Shown here one piece after another: positions 51,726 through 61,455 of a stretch of 64,000 nucleotides of DNA (positions are counted from its first letter, which is position 1; each line of letters starts with the position of its first letter). Below the pieces are notes generated by a model. The model was not told the origin of the DNA and ran no database searches. It worked only from the letters and a program-made list of their open reading frames with translations. The stretch comes from Apis mellifera (taxonomy: Eukaryota; Arthropoda; Insecta; Hymenoptera; Apidae), in assembly GCF_003254395.2 (NCBI RefSeq), contig NC_037649.1, positions 4,931,032-4,995,031 on the forward strand, given 5' to 3'. Both the position numbers and the translations under genes were made by a program.

Positions 51726-53990
51726 TTGTATTAAGTTGATGCATTAGAAATATCCTTCTTTACGTTATTATATTAACAATGATTGTGTTATTATATTATC
51801 ATCGAGAAATGAAATTATAAATGGAGACTGTACTTTGACAAGCAATTATAAAAAACGAATAAATAAAAATGTTAATAGTCTCAATGTCGCATAAGATTAG
51901 ATCATCATCACGTGATCGAAAAAAAAACATTTATCCTTGATTACAAAATTGGAATTTTATGCAGATTAAAACAAGAACTTTCGAGATTGCAATATCATCA
52001 CGTCAATTATATTCGATATTCCGATAGTTTAAAGATCATTTCGTATAAAATATAAATATGCTTTTTCTCGTGCACAAATATATACAATTTATCGATATCT
52101 TTTCGTCTCAATCAATAACCAATGAAAATGAGAAGAGTTTTGAAGGATACTTTATAAAAGATCCTTAGCAAATTTTTCATTCTCACATAGAACGACAACT
52201 TTCCAATATTCTCCTTTCATCCAATATTAATAATCCAATATTAATAATAGCATAGATCCATCGTATTATAAATACCAAGCTCAGTTGGTTACATAACCAA
52301 TCGACAAAAGGACGATTATAAAGAAAATACGTTCGATGATTTTTAACACTCGGCCCTGATTAATTGATACGCCGGAGAACAAGCGCGAAATCCAACGCTT
52401 CGAAACGGTTCAAAAGGTTAATAAGATTATATTTGCAAGTAAGTGCGAGTTGAAGTTTCGATGATTAATCGAAATCCTGGCCGACCACGAATGATATATC
52501 CCAGCTGACGTTTCACTCTATTCCGATCCATATGATGAGTTCTCGTCTTTGACGTTTAACTTTCTTCCCTCGAAAACATTCTATCTGCTCGTGAAATGAA
52601 CGTGAATCTGTTTCGCTCGAAACAAATCCACTCCATCGAAAGTGTAAGTGTTTTTTTTAAAAGTCATTGTTTTAAAATTCCGTGGAAAGGAGACTATGTA
52701 AAAATTCGGGAAACGATCTCATTAAGTTATTAAGAAAAGCGCAAGGACTACGTGACTACGGTGAAACTACCCAGCTTTGCCTCGGTTCAGAAAATTATTC
52801 TGAAGGGAGCCATTGATTTCGTACGTAAGGATTATATGTTAACTGAAAGTCACCGGTTGGAAAGTCATCTCGTGGATATAATGACACGTTGCGCAGAGAG
52901 AGAAAGAGAGACTTTGGATGTTCGATTATTAGAGGAATTAGTTTCATTGTGAGGAAGTGTTAACTGTCATCTCTTGACGACTGATTGAATGCCACCGGTT
53001 CGATCGGTTTTAGAAAGTTGGCGGCGATGCGTTCGAATGGAATATCGTGGAGAATGGTAATCGTTTGATCGTGAAAATTTTACAAGAAATTGTTTAAGAG
53101 TGAGGGAAATGTTGAATTTATTATTTATAACGGAAAGGTATTGTTATTTCTGTATCGAGAATGATCGAATTTCTTCATTCTTTTCGAAACAAATTTATCA
53201 ATTAATTATAAAATTGATCGATTCAGTAGACATATTTCAAAGTTTATAAATCCGAAATCATTTTTAATTGTGAATAAATCGTGCATATTCTTTGAAATTT
53301 ATAAATTATTAATAAATATATATTAATTTCCATATATTCTTGATTCAATTCTAACTCTTCTATCACATTTTTTTAAAATTTAAAGAAAAATTCTCGTTTA
53401 TCAATTATTGAAGATATTCCTTTACATTGAAATTTAGAATCCTTTCCTCTTTTCTCGAATATGTTTATTATTTGGTAAATTGTAGTAACTTGTTAAAATA
53501 TCGTATTACATGTTACGACATAAAAAGAAAAGGAACAGATAAATTATTAACATTCCACAGTCTTCCAATCCTCTTTCCATATCGCGCTGTTAAATTCAAA
53601 TTATACTTCGCGGTTTCCATTTCTCAAGGTGGCGCTCGCATACAAGGAAATCGTTGCAAAAAGTAACCGTGGACAGATGCAGATACGAAGGAGAAAGTGC
53701 TCGTCCGACAATAAATACCACCGTTCAGGCAAATTAGCCGGACGGATAATGGACTAATGCGCCAGTTTTTTTCGAGCAGCTAATCATGGCCGGCACGCAG
53801 GAAGGTCGTGCGATTTTGCGCCGTCGTTCCAATAATATTATTCGGTTCTTTTCTCGTGCTGGGAAAGTGCGATAAGAGTAAAAGGATTCTACGATGATTC
53901 TTTCCTCTGCGAGGAAAAACAACGTCTCTGTATAATAAAAAAATAAATAATCGTAAAATTGCACGAGTTGGAAGAGGAAGCCTCGAATAC
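51726..53990. other. Non-coding DNA, no gene seen
   Basis: Mid-GC at 52,330-52,640, 52,740-53,060 and 53,570-53,960; AT-rich elsewhere. Contains a 73-codon open frame ending at 52,952, listed separately as doubtful. Confidence 0.35.
52734..52952 (+). CDS. Doubtful open frame of about 72 codons without an early ATG
   Basis: Open from a stop at 52,731 to TGA at 52,950. It reads KDYVTTVKLPSFASVQKII, then GAIDFVRKDYMLTESHRLES and ends LLEELVSL; the acidic/basic mix looks protein-like. The first ATG is about 33 codons in, and no AG acceptor with a pyrimidine tract is seen before the frame. Could be a decayed exon or chance; no family recognised. Confidence 0.12.
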   Translation, partial: EKRKDYVTTVKLPSFASVQKIILKGAIDFVRKDYMLTESHRLESHLVDIMTRCAERERETLDVRLLEELVSL

Positions 53991-54119
53991 GATATGATAA
54001 ATTAATAAATATATGTTGAATTGAAATATTGATATTGGTAATAATTTATTTAATATATTTATATTTTATAAAAGAATTTTTATGTATCTAAAGATTAAAT
54101 TTATTTAAATAATAAGTAA

Positions 54120-54185
54120 AGTTAATAGAAAGTTTTATATCTATATTATATTTTCAAAATATATACTTGTTCAAGTTCATTAACT
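54120..54185 (-). pseudogene. NUMT: mitochondrial tRNA-Ser(UGA) copy
   Basis: On the minus strand the 66 bases fold as a tRNA: acceptor arms AGTTAAT and ATTAACT pair fully, a D-arm ACTTG/CAAGT follows, and the anticodon stem TATAT/ATATA encloses the loop with TGA (plus-strand TCA at 54,155-54,157). Position directly after the end of cytochrome b is the normal bee mitochondrial order. It is part of the adjacent NUMT and not expected to act as a nuclear tRNA: it lacks the conserved nuclear A and B box sequences. Confidence 0.85.
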
Positions 54186-54219
54186 TTTAAATTGAAATAA
54201 TTTATATTAAGATTTTTAG

Positions 54220-54591
54220 TTAATTTGATGGTGATTTTCAAATTAGATTATCTCATAATTTTCTTAAGTAAAAATTTAAGAAAAAATATAAGAAATAAGT
54301 TGTTGTCAATGATATATTAATATTAGTAAATGGATATTCAATTAATTGTTTACCTGTAATCATGTTAATAAAATAAAATTATTAATAAAAATTCAATAAT
54401 AAATTTTATTAAAAATATTAAATTTATTGTTTATTAATTTATTATTATAAAGAATTGTAATATATAGAATTAAAATTGATATTACTAATCCAATAACATC
54501 TCCTAGTTTATTAGGAATTGCTCGTAAAATTGAATATGCAAATAGAAAATCATATTAAACATTTCAGGTTTAATATGAGTTGGAGTATTTA
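54220..54591 (-). pseudogene. NUMT: 3' part of mitochondrial cytochrome b
   Basis: Minus strand, mitochondrial code. From 54,591 downward it reads NTPTHIKPE, then FLFAYSILRAIPNKLG, then NNKFN, NKIYYW and FINNFILLTWL, and finally KQLIEYPFTNINI and KLWDNLIWKSPSN before TAA (plus 54,220-54,222). These are the last two helices and tail of cytochrome b. Breaks: about ten extra bases right after KPE, where WY is expected, and a frameshift just after TWL. Two TGA codons fall where Trp is expected, as mitochondrial code requires. The copy may continue left of the tRNA to about 54,000, which I could not confirm. The right junction is sharp at about 54,591. Confidence 0.92.
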
Positions 54592-57114
54592 TGAATGAAT
54601 GAAATAGGATAGAAATGGAGGATGAAGTTTTGATCAAAAACTATTAAAGATTTCTCGTAATAGTTCTTTTCTTTTTTTTTCTTATGCATATATTTTCAAT
54701 GATTTTAAAAAAAAGGTAAGTCATTACACAGGTAATGAGAGTTTTAAAATATTAATGGGCGAATTAGAGAGAACACTTGTTACTTTTGATTGATGATATA
54801 ATAACGAGAAATAGAATTAAATAAAATTGATAAATATGTATACAATATGAAATTTTTATTATTTATTAATTACAATTATTATTATTTATATAGCTCCATT
54901 GTATCAATATTGGATATTATGAAAATGAAACATGTTAAATATGATTAAAAAAAAAAACGTTTCATTAGAAAATAATATATCTTTTTATTGCTTTATTTTA
55001 TTACTTCGAATATTAAATACACTTTGACACAGTTTTGTAATTTATCCGTCATAAAAGTTACGTATTTCGTTTTTGTCTTGCTTCCTTCCAACTACTTTCT
55101 TAAGATTTATCATATCCCCGTTCGTTTCGTAAATTGAAATTTTTCAAATTACCTCTGTATGCTCTCAAAAATACAGGTTTAAAGTCAAACAAAAAAAAAA
55201 ATATATATATATATCTCTATCCTTAACCAAAAACTGGAGCGCCGATAATCTTACGTAAACTCGTGCCTCGTTGAATCCTCCGTTGCAAAAAGTAGAGAAC
55301 CAGAACCAAACCAATCCCAGGAACGGCGCACAACAATTTCCCAAACGATCCCCCCTTCCTCGAGTTGCAGTATGTTGCAACAACCGTCCATAAATTACGG
55401 CCGAAGCGACGAGAAAGAAAAGAAATAATTTTAGTACCGACGATTTTTCAATTGCGGTACAAAAGTCAAGGTGTTACGTCACCTACGCAGCAAGAAAATC
55501 ATCAAGATGCATTCATCGGTTGAAGAGGAAGAGAGAGAGAGAAGGACGGGTAAAAAAGTCGTCGTTTACGTTGACGGACGACGTTGCATCGGGAATAATA
55601 GTTCTTTTTTCCGCATTTAATTAATATCGGTTACGATCGATGGATCGTAGCGGAGATCGGAGGAGGCCGCAACAAAAACCGGAAATGGATGGCACTACTC
55701 CTGTTAACGAGGACGATTAAAGCGGCTCGCGGCTCTAATTTGAGACGCGAACGCGTTTCACTCGAGATTTTCGCTTGTTTGCACGTACGCTCTTATTATT
55801 ATTAGTGTACGAACGAGCGAATGTTTACCGTGAATGAGTTTTCAGAGTTTAGAGGCAGTTAGGTTGGAGAAGTGTCTTTGATTTGAAGAGTTTGAAGAGC
55901 GCATTGCGCGTACATTGGGTTAACGCAATTTAATTTCATTTCAAAATTAATTTCAACGCGTTGTAATACTCGTTACGATATTTTTTTTTTTTAATGGATA
56001 AAAATTGTAACAGTATTATTCTGAATATTAATGTATATTCAATGTTGATTTTCCACGTGATAATGAAAGTTTATTTGTTTATAGAAAATATATGCAATTT
56101 ATATAAAATCTATTTTTATAATTTTGCTCTATTATTATTGAAACTTTAAGAATATTGATTTCACTCTCCTGAATTCATATTCCTCCACATAATAAATTTC
56201 GCGTATAAATAATTATACCCTAAAATTTCATTTATAAAAATTATCATCCATTTTTTGGTAACTCGCTAATTGACCGTATACTTATTATTTTATATTCCCG
56301 TTATTTTTATTTTATTACATTATCCTCATATATCCAAAAATAGCAACGATAAGTAATCACATCTTATTGCCAAATAAATTCCTTTATCCAATCGATAAAT
56401 TTCTTGATTACCCAAATCATGAGTAAAAAAATAATAAGCAAAGAAATCGTTAAAAATTGATAAATCGAGAGATAAAAATGGTATTGTTACGTATATCAGA
56501 AACAGAGCTGGGAACCGAAATCGGTTTACCAGGATCGTCCCCTTAATTGCCACCGGTTTCTACCAAAATCGAGCCGCATACTTAGAAGATCGCGCGAAAG
56601 CGATGCAGCAGCTAATTGGATTTTACTAATTAGCTTTCACCTTTGCACAATTAAGCCGGCTTTTTCAATCACGAGACGGAAGTCGAGTCTCTCTCCTGGC
56701 CGAACTCCCGATTCTCCCGATTTTTCGCCGATTCGCCTGTGCCTCGAATCGAAGTACGATTAGGTCATTTCAACGAGGTTCAACGATCGATATTGTTGGC
56801 CAAAGTTTCGACGAAAGTGAATTGGAGAGGCGAAAAGGAAATTCGAAAAGAAAAGGAGAAGACTTTTGCCATTTTTCTCTCGATTTTTTGAAATTGTATA
56901 AAATGGATCAAGTGGAAAGAAATGCGATGATTTTCTTGGTATGTTGCAAGAGTTGAAGTAGAATCGAGGATTTTGTGGAAAGAAAGAGAGTTAGTTGGTC
57001 ATACATTAAAGAATATTTTGATTTAATTTCTAATTTCATTTTAACAAATATATTTGATGCTTAGGAAAAAATAGAAATAATTGCTGCAATTACTCTTCAA
57101 AATCACGATTTAAA
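54592..57114. other. Non-coding DNA, AT-rich then CpG-richer
   Basis: AT-rich to about 55,200. CpG-richer at 55,210-55,960 and 56,510-56,830; AT-rich between. The string CCATAAATTACGGCCGAAGCGA at 55,388-55,409 resembles the palindrome region at 63,376. No gene, tRNA or mobile element recognised. Confidence 0.35.
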
Positions 57115-57945
57115 AGAAACTTTTTCTTTCTAAGAATAATACGAGACACGTTTAATTTTCTATAAAAATAAACTTACTCTTCTATTAAAGAAAAAAAGGA
57201 AACTATTTCTTCTTCATAGAGGCAAATAACACGTGGAGGATGAATTAAACGTATTCTCAAGATACACAAAGAGTAACAGAGCTTAATTTATGCAAGCTAT
57301 ATTTATATAAAAGAAACTTTTTCTTTCAAAGTATATAATACATTTAATTTTCTACAAAAATAAATTTATTCTTCTACGAAGGAAGAATTAAAAAATTATT
57401 TCTTCTTATTATTTCTTCTTCTTCTTCTACTACTTCTTCTTCATAGAGACAAATAACACTTGGAGGATGAATTAAACGTATTCTCAAGATATACAAAGAG
57501 TAACAGAGCTTAATTTATGCAAGCTATATTTATATAAAAGAAACTTTTTCTTTCAAAGTATATAATACATTTAATTTTCTACAAAAATAAATAATTATTC
57601 TTCTACAAAGAAAGAAATAAAAAATTATTTCTTCTTCTTCTTCTACTACTTCTTCTTCATAGAGACAAATAACACGTGGAAGATGAATTAAACATATTCT
57701 CAAGATACACAAAGAGTAACAGAGCTTAATTTATGCAAGCTATATTTATATAAAAAAAACTTTTTCTTTCAAAGTATATAATACATTTAATTTTCTACAA
57801 AAATAAATTTATTCTTTTACGAAGAAAGAATTAAAAAATTATTTCTTCTTCTTCTACCACTACTTCTTCTTCATAGAGACAAATAACACGTGGACGTGGA
57901 GGATGAATTAAACATACCCTCGAGATGCACAAAGTAACAGAGAGC
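57115..57945. repeat. Tandem repeat, 4 copies of about 214-227 bp
   Basis: The marker CAAATAACAC starts at about 57,223, 57,450, 57,666 and 57,880. Units share GATGAATTAAACGTATTCTC, AACTTTTTCTTTC, TTAATTTTCTACAAAAATAA and an internal TTC/TAC triplet run that varies in length between copies (a microsatellite within the repeat). Confidence 0.94.
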
Positions 57946-59444
57946 TTGCTGGGTCGCAAGCTTAATTTATGCCCGTTGCTTAAACGAGCTGCCAACCTAA
58001 ACCGCCTCCGACTCGTGTAATTTATAAACGGATAATTACGACTATTCTCTGGTCAATGGATCCGGTGTAGATTCAGTTAACCGTGTTATTATACAAAGTG
58101 GAATTAACCTCGTTAATATCGTTCCTGTTTCACTTTATCCTTCGCTTTATTACCGATTATTGAGAAAAAAAAAGAGAGAAAGAGAGAATCTTCTCCCCTT
58201 GAAGAAAAGCTTTTCAACAAATCCCAAATGATTTCGTCGATCGTTGAGATCACGCGCCAGTTCTAATAGCCGGCACCCGACTATTCCTTGATTTGCATCG
58301 CATTAGCGGTGAATACAAAGTATTGTCAGATGTTACGTCAGCCTAGGCTACGTGACGAGAATGATAATTAAACCGATCGTCTCTCCTTCTACGGGAAATC
58401 GTTCGTTCACGCGTGTGGCGCATCTGATGTGTGTAAATTGTCTGTTTTACGATGATCGTAAAAACTTATTTTCAATGGAAAAGAAGTGACGCGATAATAA
58501 TTAGCTATATATAGTTAAAAATGAATGGTAAAATGAATAAGAAAAAAAGGTGTAATAGAGTATATAATAATAATTGTGTCAAACTATCGAAGCAAACTGT
58601 AGGGAAAAGGTAATTTAAAATAGGAATAGTATGTTCGATAAAAGTAATTTTTATTTAATGTAATAGAAAATTAATGTAAGAGAAAAGATAATGGAAAAGA
58701 TCGTGAAAAAATGATATTTTCTTTCTTTTTTAAAAATATGTAAAAGATCATGTGATTAATTAAAAAAATTGTCGAATATACGTTAATTTAATTTGATTAA
58801 ATTCATTGGAATGAATTAAAATGAAATCGAAGTATATGGAAATTTATTTTGCAGTTTATAAAAGTGGAGAGCCTCGAGCTTTTCATTACCGTAGATTCAA
58901 TAGTTCTGGGAAATCGGAAGAATTTCTATCACGACGAAACTCTAGATCGTTGGTATTCCAAGAATAACGAATATTGAATACCGATGCACTATAAATATTT
59001 TAAATTAAAGTTATAGAGGAAGTTATAAATCTGAACTTACAAATTGATTCTCAATTTCGATTTTCAAATAAATTCATACATTTTTAATTTAGAAATCTTT
59101 AAATTATCCTTAAATGAATATTGAAAAAATATTTCTCTATAGAAACTGCTAGAATACTTTTTAACTTTTTAACGTGGTTGATTTGAATATTTTCAATAGG
59201 ATTAAAATAACTCAGAGATATTTTATCTTGGAAAAAAATAAATGTCAAATTATTAAAAATATTGGTATCCAATTACAAATATTTCTCGAATACGTTTAAA
59301 AATAAAACGAAAATGAGAATGATTTAAATATCTACCTGTGATACTAAAATTTCTAAATCTTATAAATCACCTCTTTCTCCAAAAATTCTAAAAATACTTC
59401 CAAATCTTTTATATATCTTGCATTGAAACTAAATTTTAAAATAA
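57946..59444. other. Non-coding DNA, no gene seen
   Basis: A mid-GC, complex block at 57,950-58,440 (GTAATTTATAAACGG, GGTCAATGGATCCGG, CCTAGGCTACGTGACG) is followed by AT-rich DNA. The block could be a cis-regulatory element, by composition only. Confidence 0.35.
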
Positions 59445-60200
59445 AAAATGAAATTCCACACGTTCTAAATCATTGTCCATAAAGAAAACGCATAATCTAA
59501 GCACTACTTTTCTCAAAAACTCTATTTTAAGAATCCATAAGAATAATCAAAAATAATATTCCTCATAAACATAATCCTCCTCTTAAAAAAAAAACCTTCG
59601 TCAAATCTAAATTTTACAATTCCAAAACTTTTCCTTCAAATTCTACAATTCTACAATTCTTCTAAATTATTTTCCATAAAAAATAAACGCATAATCTAAG
59701 CACTATCTATTCTCAAAAACTCTATTTCCATAGAAAGACAAATAATCGAATGAAGAACATTATCATAATCCTTTAAAAAAAAAATCTTCGAATCTAAATT
59801 TCTCCAAAACTTTCCCCTCAAATTCCACATCTTCTAAATTATTTTCCATAAAGAAAACGCATAATCTAAGTACTATCTATTCCCAAAAACTCTATTTCCA
59901 TAGAGAGATGAATAATCGAATGAAGAACATTATCATAATCCTTAAAAAAATAAAACCTTCGAATCTAAATTTCTCCAAAACTTTCCCCTCAAATTCCACA
60001 TCTTCTAAATCATTTTCCATAAAAAAAAAAAATAATCGAGCTAAATACTATCTTTTCTCAAAAACTCTATTTCCATAGGAAGAATAATCGAATCAAGAAC
60101 ACGAATAAAATCCTCTTTTAAAAAAAAAAAACCTTCGAATCTAAATTTCTCCAAAACTTTCCCCTCAAATTCCACACCTTCTAGATCATTTTCCATAAGA
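59445..60200. repeat. Tandem repeat, about 4.5 copies of 171-196 bp
   Basis: TTCTAAATCATT-like markers lie at about 59,463, 59,659, 59,832, 60,003 and 60,180. Units share AAAACGCATAATCTAAG, TCAAAAACTCTATTTCCATA, a poly-A run followed by CCTTCGAATCTAAATTT, and CTTTCCCCTCAAATTC. The last copy runs straight into a CpG-rich block. Confidence 0.94.
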
Positions 60201-60840
60201 AAACGCGCGGCCGAGCCAAGAGAGCAGAGGCACGGCCGCGTTCCTCGATCCCGGGCACACGCCCTTCCCGTGATTTTTCCCCCCCGGGTGACGTACACGC
60301 GGCTGGAACCCGACGTCCTCGGTGGAATGCATTTCAGGTATCGGCGGCGGTGTACCAAGAATTGGGCCCGTCGCCCTCCGTGGAATGCGACGCCGGCTAA
60401 TGTCGTTTCGCGATTACGCTCTGCCACATTTTCTCTCTCGCGGAGACAAGTAAGCGTACGTGCCTCCTCGCGTAAGGGCCCCGTGCCATCATCCCACACG
60501 GCGCGCGTGTAACTTCATCGTAGGCCCCGCTGCTTACGGCCAGATCCTCCGTCCAGATACGCGAAATGGCATACGTGGCCCGTTTCCACGCCGGCCGGAT
60601 CTCCAGTTTCCAGTTGCTGTGTCGACGAATCTCGCGAATCAGTCGTAACAGTCAGTCGTCTCTTTCTCGCTCCTTTCGTTGAAATCTCTGGTCGACTGGC
60701 CACGAAATCGAAGCGCGTGCTTTGTTGGCCTGGTCGACTTCCTTTCGGATTTTTATCTTATCGGATCGTTTCGCGGCGGAAGCAGATGGAAATCGGTTTA
60801 GGAGTTTAGCGGCTTTTGAGATTTGCTTGGATGTGGAATG
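60201..60840. other. CpG-rich block right after the repeat array
   Basis: About 60,205-60,840 is among the most GC-rich DNA of the window, with many CGCG and GGCC strings. Frames up to 152 codons are open on both strands, one of them reading into the repeat on its left; no domain is recognised. Could be a CpG-rich regulatory element. Confidence 0.35.
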
Positions 60841-60929
60841 GGAATAATTCAGAGATGTGTTTCTTTTTTATATGGATTGAAATAATGATATGTTGTTTGA
60901 ATAATTCCAAATTGTCGAATAGTTTCTAA

Positions 60930-61455
60930 TTTCAATAATCTGTGAATTTTTTTATCTATTGCAATGGATAGTATTTTTTTTTCTAATAAATTGTTTGAAG
61001 AAGTTTGAGAAAAAATATAGATTACATTGTAGAAATAGTTTAATAATTTTGTTAATTTAAAATGATATCCAAAGTTTAATAATTTTGTTAATTTAAAAAT
61101 GATATCCAATCCACAATTGGATTATAAAATGAATCCAACTAAATACTATATATATAGAATATATGTACTAGAATTTTTAAAATGAATAATTGTTAAAAAA
61201 AATTCTACAAGTTTTTGTGAAGAGATTGTTTTTATCTACTGCAATAGATACTTTTTTTTTTTTTAATAAATTGTTTGAAGAAGTTTGAGAAAAAATATAG
61301 ATTACATTGTAGAAATATCCAAAGTTTAATAATTTTGTTAATTTAAAAATGATATTCAATCCACAATTGGATTATAAAATGAATCCAACTAAAGATATAT
61401 ATAGAATATATGTACTTTTAAAATGAATAATTGTTAAAAAATTCTACAAGTAATC
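60930..61455. repeat. Tandem duplication, 2 copies of about 250 bp
   Basis: CCACAATTGGATTATAAAAT occurs at about 61,110 and 61,361. Both units contain AATAAATTGTTTGAAGAAG, GATTACATTGTAGAAATA and GAATAATTGTTAAAAAA. Copy 1 has an extra internal doubling of AAAGTTTAATAATTTTGTTA-type sequence. Confidence 0.93.

Noticed and set aside
54120..54185. Functional nuclear tRNA-Ser
   Set aside because: Sequence is an AT-rich mitochondrial tRNA in the context of a cytochrome b NUMT and lacks nuclear promoter boxes.
60041..60499. Minus-strand frame of 152 codons
   Set aside because: Its last third lies inside the tandem repeat array and the rest in a GC-rich block with open frames on both strands.
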